Source: Plecoglossus altivelis
Lineage: Eukaryota; Chordata; Actinopteri; Osmeriformes; Plecoglossidae
DNA length: 64,000 bases
Assembly: GCA_036571765.1 (NCBI GenBank)
Contig: BROE01000020.1
Location: forward strand, 5,411,179-5,475,178
Direction: 5' to 3'
A program made the position numbers and the translations under genes. Positions within the stretch are counted from its first letter, which is position 1; each line of letters starts with the position of its first letter. A model generated the notes under the pieces. That model was not told the origin of the DNA and ran no database searches. It was given only the letters and a program-made list of their open reading frames with translations. Shown here in pieces: positions 59,401 to 62,613 of the stretch.

Positions 59401-60778
59401 TCTTATGTCATCCCCCACACTCACCACACGGCTAGACTGTCTAAACCACCCTATTACCATGGGCGGCCTAAACCCTGGTTATGTCAGGGGTCCGGTCTAA
59501 CCGTGATGTGTTACTGGAATGGGGCTAGGGGCTAGGAGGAGAGAGTTAATTGGACTTCCTGTTCAAGGGCTTTTACTTGAAAGGCAGGGGCCCATGAGGC
59601 TTCTTGACATCATACAGACCTGCTGTGTTGACAAGCTGGGTGAATGTCAGCGATCGTATTTCTGCGGTCACATATGTTACATGTGACTGACGGTGGCCAG
59701 TCAAAGCGCTGTGACTGTAGCGATAAAACCACCAGAGAGCACTCTGGCTAATAATGCCCACGACGAGGACATCTATTTCTACAGACGCGAAAACGGCCAA
59801 GCGTAACCGTCACGTTGCAACAAAAAAAAACAAGGTTTTTAATAATATCTCTCTCGGTCGTCTTCCAGCGTGGAGAGTCTCCGTGGGGAAGATAAGGAGG
59901 CGATGGTGGTAAAAGGACAGGCGACGGACTGAGGTTTATTTCCGCTTCTCGCCGGTCTAACAACGTGGCGTGTATTCGGTCTTATGTTTCTATATTTCAT
60001 ATTGTTCGACTTTCCCTACCGTGTGGCACAGTCTCACAGAGGAACACTGTCACTGTGTCAGCTGGTGTGGCGTACAGACTTGGGAGGAGCAGGATATACA
60101 ATCGTCAGTCTCTGTTGTCCTATCACGTTACAGAAAACCAAGAGGGCAGTGACAGGGAGCAAGCCCATGAATACTGAAAAGGGATTCAAATGTCCAGAAG
60201 GGCACAGGAAACAGATCCATCTTTCAGCATCTTTAAAGGGGAATGTGGTGCAGAGAGCGTTTGGGAGGCATCGCCTCAAAATGACATTCCTGGCCAGCCT
60301 CTTTAGGAATATCTGTCCTCAAACGTTCCTATTATACTCGCTCCACTGCCTCCCGGCTCTTTCGTGAGAAAGTAGAGCACGCACTGTCCAGCCTGCATAC
60401 ATGCTCTCGCTAATAACACCACTACTGGTCATGAATATATTATAGTTTCTATTTGAAAAAAAAGACAAAGAGAGAGAAACGTAACCCTGATGTGCGCTTC
60501 CTGTACGAACTCGCGTGCACAATGAACCGTACCCCTGGACGAACAGGAGGAGGGGCGAGGAGAGGGGACAGGGACTCACCTTCCGTCGGCGAGGTCTTCA
60601 GCCTGGCGCAGAGCCCCTCCGTGTCCCCGTAGTCCTCCTGGATCTTGACCACCGCCTCGGAGCCCCGCAGCTCCATGAGGGCGCGCAGCTCCAGGACGGA
60701 GCAGCCGAAGCCGGCCGCATGGTTGCCCTCGTTTCTTTGGTTCTTGGCGTAAAAATCACTGTTTGTCATTTCCCCCAT
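16629..60778 (-). CDS. atp2b2: atp2b2, plasma membrane Ca2+-transporting ATPase 2 (PMCA2), complete
   Basis: P2B-type ATPase that exports cytosolic Ca2+ across the plasma membrane in exchange for protons, activated by calmodulin. In vertebrates it is prominent in neurons and hair cells. Constitutive exons (minus strand, transcript order): 60580-60778, 46449-46646, 43220-43477, 42857-42982, 42141-42269, 35762-35926, 34630-34844, 34108-34350, 27207-27448, 26824-27058, 24014-24193, 23801-23888, 23302-23408, 22238-22429, 21810-22023, 21260-21471, 20831-20938, 20513-20695, 16629-16940. They total 3606 nt, 1201 residues plus stop, and all junction phases agree. Catalytic motifs TGES, PEGLP, DKTGT, KGAS, TGDN and TGDGTND are all present. 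The tail ends in the PDZ ligand ETSL. PMCA2 rather than PMCA1, 3 or 4 is chosen from the MTNSDF N-terminus, the MEMQPLKSAEGG linker and the C-terminus, all by memory of the family. Confidence 0.97.
18977..19029 (-). CDS. atp2b2: candidate second splice-site-C exon (about 53 nt)
   Basis: The minus strand shows a strong acceptor, TTTGTTTTTCTCAG, and a good donor, GTT|GTGAGT, 53 bases apart. The mammalian a-form adds a second exon of about 55 nt at this place. Reading on from the 175-nt exon gives Gln, Cys, then a TAA stop, so the a-type tail would end there and the rest would be untranslated. The call is supported by splice sites and position only. Confidence 0.5.
19278..19308. repeat. poly-C tract, 31 bases
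   Basis: An uninterrupted run of C lies at 19278-19308, followed by CTCCCCTCCCC. Length in such a run is unreliable in most sequencing chemistries. Confidence 0.9.
19562..19736 (-). CDS. atp2b2: atp2b2 splice-site-C alternative exon (175 nt)
   Basis: Acceptor CCGCAG, donor C|GTGAGT, 175 nt (mammals 172). It encodes IDVVNTFKSGTSFQGAGALR, RQSSTTSQNQDVTNVSSPSH and VSLSNALSSPTSTAAPTG, closely resembling the PMCA2 a/c-form tail. The length is 1 mod 3, so inclusion shifts the frame. Joined directly to the last exon, the shifted frame reaches a stop after 12 codons. Inclusion therefore replaces the b-form calmodulin-binding half and the PDZ ligand. Confidence 0.9.
20513..20695 (-). CDS. atp2b2: atp2b2 exon with first half of calmodulin-binding domain
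   Basis: This is a 183-nt exon, phase 0 both sides, with acceptor TGTCAG and donor CAG|GTGAAT. It encodes residues 1038-1098: VIATVPNSKLRFLRGAGRLT, an acidic stretch (EEDVNEDNEEIDHAE), then [20 protein letters not shown]. The [18 protein letters not shown] segment is the anchor half of the calmodulin-binding, autoinhibitory helix. The protein then continues by site-C choice. A minus-strand TGCATG (Rbfox-type) motif lies at 20390-20395, about 120 bases downstream. Confidence 0.97.
20831..20938 (-). CDS. atp2b2: atp2b2 108-nt exon with TM10 (splice site B)
   Basis: Exactly 108 nt and phase 0 on both sides, with acceptor TTCTAG and donor CAG|GTAACA. It encodes residues 1002-1037: IVIVQFGGKPFSCSPLNLEK then WMWCVFLGLGELVWGQ, which includes TM10. 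In PMCA1 and PMCA4 the equivalent 108-nt exon can be skipped (site B). Its symmetric phase would allow this here too, but the sequence does not show whether it happens. Confidence 0.96.
21260..21471 (-). CDS. atp2b2: atp2b2 exon with TM8 and TM9
   Basis: This is a 212-nt exon, phase 1 to phase 0, with acceptor CCGCAG and donor CAG|GTAGGA. It encodes residues 931-1001: EAIFDIDSGRNAPLHSPPSE, TM8 ([20 protein letters not shown]), the RKIHGERNVFDGIFRNPIF loop and most of TM9. The IDSGRNAPLHSPPSEHYT loop is strongly conserved in PMCA2. Confidence 0.97.
21810..22023 (-). CDS. atp2b2: atp2b2 exon with TM6 and TM7
   Basis: This is a 214-nt exon, phase 0 to phase 1, with acceptor CTGCAG and donor G|GTATGT. 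It encodes residues 860-930. TM6, [20 protein letters not shown], carries Asn872 and Asp876, the calcium-site pair of PMCAs. TM7 follows (NILGHGIYQLTIIFTLLFTG). Confidence 0.97.
22238..22429 (-). CDS. atp2b2: atp2b2 exon with TM5
   Basis: This is a 192-nt exon, phase 0 both sides, with donor CAG|GTACGG. It encodes residues 796-859: [20 protein letters not shown], then [20 protein letters not shown] and TM5, [20 protein letters not shown]. The acceptor CCTACCAAAAG|G is weak, with purines next to the AG. No better alternative keeps the frame and the conserved [12 protein letters not shown] sequence. Confidence 0.96.
23302..23408 (-). CDS. atp2b2: atp2b2 hinge exon (TGDGTNDGPAL)
   Basis: This is a 107-nt exon, phase 1 to phase 0, with acceptor CATCAG and donor ATG|GTAGGA. 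It encodes residues 760-795: GIIDSTLGDQRQVVAVTGDG, then TNDGPALKKADVGFAM. TGDGTND binds the catalytic magnesium ion and forms the hinge between the P domain and TM5. Confidence 0.97.
23581..23763. mobile_element. fold-back / MITE-like element, about 183 bp
   Basis: The left end GGGGTCTCCAACCGTGTTCT and the reverse complement of the right end, GGGGTGTCCAACTCCGGTCT, match over about 36 bases with several mismatches, so the segment can fold on itself. The motif GGGGTCTCCAACCCTGG...GAGAGCTACCATCC is familiar from dispersed fish repeats of this design. No open frame is present, so it would be non-autonomous. It sits in the atp2b2 intron between the hinge exon and the 88-nt exon. No target-site duplication was identified. 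Confidence 0.6.
23801..23888 (-). CDS. atp2b2: atp2b2 88-nt P-domain exon
   Basis: Phase 0 to phase 1, with acceptor GTGCAG and donor G|GTGAGC. It encodes residues 731-759: VEQERIDKVWPKLRVLARSS then PTDKHTLVK. ARSSPTDKHTLV is invariant in PMCAs. A fold-back repeat (23581-23763) lies in the following intron. Confidence 0.96.
24014..24193 (-). CDS. atp2b2: atp2b2 exon with TGDN motif
   Basis: This is a 180-nt exon, phase 0 to phase 0, with acceptor GCGCAG and donor GAG|GTAGAG. It encodes residues 671-730: [66 protein letters not shown] is a conserved P-domain motif near the catalytic aspartate. Confidence 0.97.
24741..24777 (+). repeat. G-rich run, quadruplex-capable
   Basis: Six or more G runs of at least four bases are separated by single T or C on the plus strand. 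It marks the left boundary of the duplicated segment next to the first 10-N gap. Confidence 0.8.
24778..25354. repeat. duplicated 577-bp segment, copy 1
   Basis: Intronic sequence that recurs at 25376-25952 at a constant offset of 598. It appears identical by eye, including the length of its CT microsatellite. Copy 1 ends exactly at the 10-N gap. No exon lies in it. Confidence 0.9.
25355..25364. other. assembly gap, 10 N
   Basis: Ten N bases separate two copies of the same sequence. The following copy begins with an 11-base G run, so the break is probably at the G-rich tract. Confidence 0.98.
25376..25952. repeat. duplicated 577-bp segment, copy 2
   Basis: Same sequence as 24778-25354, preceded by a G run and continuing into unique intron sequence. 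It is probably the overlapping end of an adjoining contig that was not merged. Confidence 0.9.
26229..26406. repeat. AG microsatellite and purine-rich tract
   Basis: A pure AG run covers about 50 bases from 26229, followed by degenerate purine-only sequence to about 26406. Open frames rich in Arg/Glu across it are compositional. Confidence 0.9.
26824..27058 (-). CDS. atp2b2: atp2b2 nucleotide-binding exon (EPRVFRPRD)
   Basis: This is a 235-nt exon, phase 2 to phase 0, with acceptor TCCCAG and donor GAG|GTGAGA. It encodes residues 592-670: CTWILNEVGEPRVFRPRDKD, then [20 protein letters not shown], ending GIEDPVRPE. A run of 26 G bases lies 12 bases upstream of the acceptor, on the minus strand a poly-C that serves as the polypyrimidine tract. 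Confidence 0.97.
27070..27095. repeat. atp2b2: poly-G tract next to an exon acceptor
   Basis: A run of 26 G lies on the plus strand, 12 bases from the acceptor-side edge of exon 26824-27058. On the transcript it is poly-C and sits where the polypyrimidine tract belongs. Confidence 0.9.
27207..27448 (-). CDS. atp2b2: atp2b2 nucleotide-binding exon (KGAS)
   Basis: This is a 242-nt exon, phase 0 to phase 2, with acceptor CCGCAG and donor AA|GTGAGC. It encodes residues 512-591. It includes [40 protein letters not shown] and FRMYSKGASEIVLK. Lys583 of KGAS is the conserved ATP-pocket lysine of P2-type ATPases. Confidence 0.97.
29444..29762. repeat. 36-bp minisatellite, 9 copies
   Basis: Nine head-to-tail units of GTGGGTAAGGACGAGGGTCC plus 16 bases, with a few 34-35 bp variants that have lost a G. 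Units directly abut, without spacers. A 36-bp period keeps frames open on the minus strand, which explains the repetitive Val/Ser/Arg open frames there. Confidence 0.93.
30418..30450. repeat. perfect inverted repeat, 13-bp arms, 7-base loop
   Basis: CGCTAGCGCGCAA, then GTGGACG, then TTGCGCGCTAGCG. The arms are GC-rich and fully complementary and would form a stable hairpin in either strand's RNA. No surrounding gene or terminal repeat explains it. Confidence 0.9.
33906..34039. mobile_element. fold-back element, about 134 bp
   Basis: The left end, read as reverse complement, gives TGGACTTAATCCATGTCTGG. The right end gives TGGGCTTAATCCATGTGTTG. These inverted ends flank an AT-rich middle. The (C)TTAATC(C/T)(A/G)TGTCTGGGAAAC motif is familiar from dispersed fish fold-back repeats. 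It lies just outside the DKTGT exon. Confidence 0.55.
34108..34350 (-). CDS. atp2b2: atp2b2 phosphorylation-site exon (DKTGT)
   Basis: This is a 243-nt exon, phase 0 to phase 0, with acceptor CCACAG and donor CTG|GTCAGT. It encodes residues 431-511: [20 protein letters not shown], then ATAICSDKTGTLTTNRM. Asp457 of DKTGT is the residue phosphorylated by ATP in each transport cycle. The rest (VVQAYVGDVHHKVIPDPGIL...) is the start of the nucleotide-binding domain. Confidence 0.98.
34630..34844 (-). CDS. atp2b2: atp2b2 exon with TM3 and TM4 (PEGLP)
   Basis: This is a 215-nt exon, phase 1 to phase 0, with acceptor TGCCAG and donor AAG|GTGCAG. It encodes residues 359-430: TM3 (MSAITVIILVLYFAVDNFV), a short outside loop, and TM4 with [20 protein letters not shown]. 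Glu415 in PEGLP is the TM4 calcium-site residue of P2-type pumps. A degraded second copy lies at 35133-35341. Confidence 0.97.
34974..35016. repeat. CT microsatellite
   Basis: A CT run lies at the right end of copy 1 of the duplicated exon segment. A longer version follows copy 2. Confidence 0.85.
35133..35341 (-). pseudogene. broken duplicate of the TM3-TM4 exon, probably an assembly artefact
   Basis: This is a second copy of 34630-34844 inside a repeated segment (34510 to about 34996, and 35019 to about 35485). It is 209 nt instead of 215. Six coding bases are missing, for example in GAAGAACTTG and CACGGTGACG, so the frame is broken and the donor becomes GTCAGC. Flanking intron differences are also nearly all single-base deletions. 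One substitution was seen (ACCGTG versus ACTGTG). Deletion-dominated differences suggest raw long-read sequence inserted during gap filling rather than a decaying exon. Confidence 0.8.
35463..35750. repeat. CT-rich tandem repeat (CTCACCCTCC variants)
   Basis: Almost pure pyrimidine. A CT run is followed by about 12 irregular units of CTCTCTCCCTCACCCTCC. It ends a few bases from the donor of exon 35762-35926. Unit-length irregularity may be partly sequencing error, since the adjoining exon copy is also indel-rich. Confidence 0.85.
35762..35926 (-). CDS. atp2b2: atp2b2 exon after splice site A (linker to TM3)
   Basis: This is a 165-nt exon, phase 1 to phase 1, with acceptor TTGCAG and donor G|GTAAAG. 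It encodes residues 304-358, KKQDGAAAMEMQPLKSAEGG, then a Lys/Glu-rich stretch and SVLQGKLTKLAVQIGKAG leading into TM3. This basic linker is the phospholipid-responsive region of PMCAs. A 290-bp CT-rich repeat lies immediately downstream in transcript direction. Confidence 0.97.
35927..37004 (-). other. atp2b2: atp2b2 intron after the 42-nt cassette
   Basis: Intron of 1.08 kb between the third site-A cassette and the constitutive exon that follows it. A GGA-rich run lies at 36940-36975. No other exon was identified. Confidence 0.7.
37005..37046 (-). CDS. atp2b2: atp2b2 splice-site-A cassette exon 3 (42 nt)
   Basis: This is a microexon of exactly 42 nt with acceptor TCATAG and donor G|GTAACC, phase 1 in and out. 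It encodes (G)KMQDGNMENNQTK, closely matching the mammalian 42-nt PMCA2 exon KMQDGNVDASQSK. In mammals this exon alone defines the x form, and all three cassettes together the w form. Confidence 0.92.
37853..38381. repeat. duplicated segment flanking gap, copy 1
   Basis: It recurs from 38401 at an offset of 548. Two substitutions were seen (GAGCACAG versus GAGCGCAG; CTTGCAATG versus CTTGTAATG), and the copies diverge in the C-rich end. It begins just after a G run and ends at the 10-N gap. Confidence 0.88.
38382..38391. other. assembly gap, 10 N
   Basis: Ten N bases lie between a C run and a G run, with the same flanking sequence on both sides. Confidence 0.98.
38401..38930. repeat. duplicated segment flanking gap, copy 2
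   Basis: Near-identical to 37853-38381. It continues into a C-rich run (38924-38994) that is fully sequenced here but truncated in copy 1. Confidence 0.88.
39363..39368 (-). promoter_or_regulatory. Rbfox-type TGCATG motif downstream of cassette exon 2
   Basis: On the minus strand this reads TGCATG, about 113 bases downstream of the donor of the 54-nt site-A cassette. Intronic UGCAUG within about 200 bases downstream of an exon commonly promotes inclusion in neurons and muscle. A second copy at 37772-37777 lies upstream of the 42-nt cassette. A six-base motif occurs often by chance, so the call is tentative. Confidence 0.35.
39481..39534 (-). CDS. atp2b2: atp2b2 splice-site-A cassette exon 2 (54 nt; 90 nt alternative)
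   Basis: Phase-1 symmetric exon with donor G|GTAGGT. Two in-frame acceptors are possible. ACTATAG at 39535 gives 54 nt, TDGAAGANAPGNASLVN, preceded by a C/T-rich tract. TTGCTAG at 39571 gives 90 nt and adds 12 residues. The 54-nt form matches the mammalian 60-nt exon peptide (DGAA...NASLVNG) better. Residues are Ala/Asn/Gly-rich and probably disordered. Confidence 0.82.
39631..39686. repeat. 11-bp tandem repeat, 5 copies
   Basis: Five exact units of ATAACATGGTT lie within the intron upstream, in transcript direction, of site-A cassette exon 2. Confidence 0.92.
40241..40340. mobile_element. degenerate fold-back element, about 100 bp
   Basis: The reverse complement of the right end, GGTTTCATGGACACAGATCA, resembles the left end, GTTTCATGGTTCCAGATGAT. 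The right half contains GTCTAGTCTTAGGCCTGATC, close to the dispersed fish motif TAGTCCTGGACTAGGCTTAATCTGTGTCTGGGAAAC. It is older or more decayed than the copy at 33906-34039. Confidence 0.4.
40962..40994 (-). CDS. atp2b2: atp2b2 splice-site-A cassette exon 1 (33 nt)
   Basis: This is a microexon of exactly 33 nt with acceptor TATGCAG and donor G|GTAGAG, phase 1 in and out, so it can be included or skipped without a frame change. It encodes (G)QTVEDGHLNA. The mammalian first site-A exon is also 33 nt. The D-G-x-L-x-x-A spacing resembles the mammalian peptide as I recall it. The function of site-A insertions is to alter the loop before the phospholipid-sensitive region and to direct apical targeting in hair cells and epithelial cells. 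Identification rests on size, phase, position and weak peptide similarity. Confidence 0.8.
41060..41690. repeat. degenerate minisatellite, CAGTCCCTACAGCCCC-like unit
   Basis: About 630 bases are built from loose variants of CCAGTCCCTACAGCCCCA. It lies immediately upstream, in transcript direction, of the 33-nt cassette exon. On the transcript it is rich in GGGG runs. Confidence 0.8.
41978..42034. repeat. GT microsatellite
   Basis: Nearly pure GT repeat just downstream, in transcript direction, of exon 42141-42269. Intronic GU or CA runs can influence splice choice, but there is no direct evidence here. Confidence 0.85.
42141..42269 (-). CDS. atp2b2: atp2b2 exon 5 (upstream of splice site A)
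   Basis: This is a 129-nt exon, phase 1 to phase 1, with acceptor CCCAG and donor G|GTGTGT. It encodes residues 261-303: [20 protein letters not shown], then TGIIFTLLGAGELGEEEKKEKK. The acidic/basic end is the point where site-A cassettes join. The donor is GTGTGT rather than GTRAGT, fairly weak, which fits a site where splice choice varies. Confidence 0.96.
42857..42982 (-). CDS. atp2b2: atp2b2 exon 4 (actuator domain, TGES)
   Basis: This is a 126-nt exon, phase 1 to phase 1, with acceptor CCCAG and donor G|GTATGT. It encodes residues 219-260, DLLPADGILIQGNDVKIDES then SLTGESD. TGES is the conserved P-type ATPase motif needed for dephosphorylation of the aspartyl phosphate. It ends KDPMLLSG. 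Confidence 0.96.
43220..43477 (-). CDS. atp2b2: atp2b2 exon 3 (TM2, start of actuator domain)
   Basis: This is a 258-nt exon, phase 1 to phase 1, with acceptor CTGCAG and donor G|GTACGT. It encodes residues 133-218: an acidic extracellular stretch (AEDEGEAEAGW), TM2 (EGAAILLSVVCVVLVTAFND) and the start of the actuator domain ([20 protein letters not shown] through VVGDIAQIKYG). At the junction with exon 2 the spliced codon gives Phe where the mammalian protein has Gly. This is the only odd residue in a well-conserved exon. Confidence 0.97.
43478..46448 (-). other. atp2b2: atp2b2 intron between exons 2 and 3
   Basis: Intron of 3.0 kb with no coding sequence seen. It contains a 14-bp tandem repeat (CTGTCCCTGCAGGC, about 3.4 copies) at 43931-43978. 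There is also a CpG-containing run near 45660-45700. Confidence 0.65.
46449..46646 (-). CDS. atp2b2: atp2b2 exon 2 (TM1)
   Basis: This is a 198-nt exon, phase 1 to phase 1, with acceptor CCACAG and donor T|GTGAGT. It encodes residues 67-132: the LEKRIELYGQNLIPPKKPKT N-terminal motif and TM1, VWEALQDVTLIILEIAAMIS and following. It ends PPGEGSE. It is separated from coding exon 1 by a 13.9-kb intron. Confidence 0.97.
48693..49285. repeat. purine-rich minisatellite, GGCAGGAGACAGGA-like unit
   Basis: About 590 bases of irregular 7-14 bp units (CAGGAG, ACAGGA, GGCAGGAGACAGGGG). On the transcript strand it is CCTGTCTCCTGCC, pyrimidine-rich. It yields a 191-codon open frame of Arg/Gln/Glu/Gly/Thr repeats which is not a gene. 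Confidence 0.93.
53360..53655. repeat. AG-rich microsatellite tract
   Basis: AG runs are separated by CAAAAGATACAGTGA-type units, which recur about four times. Ser/Leu or Arg/Glu open frames over it are compositional. Confidence 0.88.
54496..54533. repeat. 12-bp GC repeat, CCCCCCGCCGGC x3
   Basis: Three near-exact copies within the first coding intron. It is GC-only and CpG-containing. Confidence 0.85.
54851..55100. repeat. 20-bp minisatellite, about 12.5 copies
   Basis: Unit GGTTGAACAGGGGCTGGTTA. Variation is mostly GAACAG versus GGACAG and GGGGCTGG versus GGAGCTGG. Units directly abut. Confidence 0.95.
55636..56697. repeat. 19-bp satellite-like array, about 56 copies
   Basis: Unit TAGCCTCTATATACTGCTG, strictly 19 bp. 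Variants are TAGTCT, TATTCT, ATGCTG and ATACAGCTG. Between about 55926 and 56110 the ACTGCTG and ACAGCTG units alternate regularly, making a 38-bp higher-order period. Units are highly uniform, so the array expanded recently or is kept homogeneous by unequal exchange. Confidence 0.96.
56832..56963. repeat. 12-bp minisatellite, CTGTCCAGACCG
   Basis: About ten units, with a second subtype CTGTCTAGACTG at the right end. It lies 135 bases from the end of the 19-bp array. Frames stay open because the period is a multiple of three. Confidence 0.92.
58901..59000. other. assembly gap, 100 N
   Basis: One hundred N bases within the first coding intron. The flanks are not copies of each other, unlike the two 10-N gaps. 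Confidence 0.99.
60580..60778 (-). CDS. atp2b2: atp2b2 coding exon 1 (start codon)
   Basis: This exon holds 199 nt of coding sequence with donor G|GTGAGT. It encodes MGEMTNSDFYAKNQRNEGNH and the rest of the cytosolic N-tail to residue 66, ending LKTSPTEG. The start is chosen because MG(D/E)MTNSDF is the known PMCA2 N-terminus. The third residue after it, also Met, is in the same frame but is not the family start. A GC-rich run of GCC triplets lies just upstream. The 5' end of the exon is not determined because no convincing acceptor is visible. Confidence 0.96.
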
Positions 60779-61225
60779 TGTAGCGGCGGCGGCGGGTCGT
60801 ATTGCTCAGAGCGTCGACCGGAGCCCGGGAGGTCGAACGAGTCGTTCTTTTATTTCGACAAAATGCAAAGATCGAAAAGGGGAGGTGGGTGGTGGTGGTG
60901 GTGGGGTGGGGGGGGGGGGGAGGGGGCAGGAAACAAGACAAGGGGTGGAAACACAAGACGAAAGGACTAATCTCTGGGTCCGACGAAGGCTCCTCTGGTC
61001 CAGGACGTGGCGAAATCGAGGCACGGATCAGTCAGAGAGGACAGGCGATGAGAGATCATCCAGGACGGTTAGGACAGCCCCGCAGAAAAGGTCCCAGCCA
61101 GTAGGATCCCTGCTCTCACGGCTGCAGTACAGAGCCGCTCCATGTGGACTTTCCCATTCTGCGTTCCTTAGTCCTCGCTGCTGCTCTCTACATGGTGGTT
61201 CTCCCCGTTACTCCTTCAGAGGCAG

Positions 61226-61235
61226 AGAAGAGAGA

Positions 61236-61278
<43 letters not shown>
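61226..61278. repeat. AG microsatellite
   Basis: A pure AG run of about 50 bases, with a short GGGATAAAAG continuation. Confidence 0.9.
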
Positions 61279-61281
<3 letters not shown>

Positions 61282-61497
61282 TAAAAGAGAGAGGGGGGGA
61301 GATAAGGATGATAATGCAGACTCAGAGACGGCGAAGCGGAGGAGAGTGTGGCGGTCCTAATAGAGGACAGCCAGGGCTGCCTGCTGCTGCTGCTGCTGCT
61401 GCGGCGGCCAGTCTCATTGTGAGGCGAGGAGGAGGAGGAGGATGCGTCTGTCTGCAGTGGAGCTGAGCCTGAGCTGTGTGTGTGTGAGGGGGGCTCA

Positions 61498-61820
61498 GCT
61501 CACTCACTCACTCACTCACTCTCTCTCTCTCTCTGTCTCTCTCGCTCTCTCTGTCTCTCTCTCTCTTGCTCTCTATCATTCACTCACTCACTCTCTCTCT
61601 CTCACTCTCTCACTCTCTGTCTCTCACTCACTCTCTCTCTCTGTCTCTCGCTCACTCTCTCTGTCTCTCTCTCTCTCTCTCGCTCTCTCTCTCACTCACT
61701 CACTCACTCACTCACTCTCTGTGTGTCTCTCTCGCTCTGTCTGTCTCTGTCTCTCTGTCTGTCTGTCTGTCTGTCTCTCTCCCTCTCTCTCTCTCTCTCT
61801 GTCTGTCTCTATCTCGAGCA
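61498..61820. repeat. CTCA / CT / CTGT compound microsatellite
   Basis: About 320 bases of CT-rich repeats with interspersed CACT and GTCT units. Three long Ser/Leu open frames cross it on the plus strand and are compositional. Confidence 0.92.
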
Positions 61821-62589
61821 TGCTCTCTTGCTTTCCCTCCCCGACAGTCTTGCTCGCTATCTCTCTGTTGTGTCACATGTGCACAGTCACAAGTGCCAAT
61901 GTCACAGCACAGCAGGAAGGACCGTAGTCACAGTCAGAATACAGGTATTAGAATTGGTAGAGGCTCAAGACATGAAGGGGAATTAAGGGGCTGAGGGGGT
62001 AAGATAAAGAGATTGTTTTGAAGATGGGGTTAGGAATGGGGATGTGGTTGGAAATCGATCCGGTGATGCGTCCTAGCCTCATCCCCAGCCTCATCCTCAG
62101 CCCCAGCCCCCAGACTCACTCCCAACCCCAGACTCAGTCCCAGCCCCAACCTCAGCCCCAGCCCCAGCATGCCACGCTTTGATCACTCCCAGAACTCTGA
62201 GCTATATTCAGCTCCTCATGAATATTAAAGGGCAGAGAAAGCTCTCCTGGCTGTCAGAGCTGAGCTCTGCTGGCTGTGCCTCCTCACTGTGGGCGTGTTC
62301 AGGAAGCACAGCCCCACGCACTCCATCACATCTCACCCAACCTCTAAACGGGCTAAATACCTCCCATCAACCATGGGGAAGGTTACGCTGCAGAGCAACA
62401 GTCGTACTGTCATCACAGCAACAACATCAATCCAGTATCGATTAGTCGCTGATTTTTTAACCACCGAGGGAAAGGCGGAACGCGACGTGCTCAACACGGG
62501 CAAGTCAGCCCCGCCGTTCGTTCCCCAGATTGTCGCTTCCTGTTCAGGTGTTGATAGGGCAGCGCCGGACAGGCTGAGACCACGGGGGC

Positions 62590-62613
62590 GGGGGGGGGGG
62601 GGGGGGGGGGGGG
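62590..62613. repeat. poly-G tract, 24 bases
   Basis: An uninterrupted G run within a G-rich context in the atp2b2 5' flank. Confidence 0.9.

Larger units (their letters stand above)
46647..60579 (-). other. atp2b2: atp2b2 first coding intron, 13.9 kb
   Basis: No further exon was recognised. Contents: a purine-rich minisatellite (48693-49285), an AG-rich tract (53360-53655), a CCCCCCGCCGGC repeat (54496-54533), a 20-bp minisatellite (54851-55100), a 19-bp satellite-like array (55636-56697), a 12-bp repeat (56832-56963), a 100-N gap (58901-59000) and a GC- and CpG-rich stretch (about 59180-59340). Open frames across the repeats are compositional. Confidence 0.7.

Noticed and set aside
46647..60579. 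Intronic microRNA such as the one in the human ATP2B2 gene (miR-885)
   Set aside because: I looked by eye for its seed and hairpin on the minus strand and did not find them. It is thought to be restricted to mammals.
61442..61994. Three overlapping 140-170 codon Ser/Leu frames
   Set aside because: Compositional translation of the CTCA/CT compound microsatellite in all three frames.
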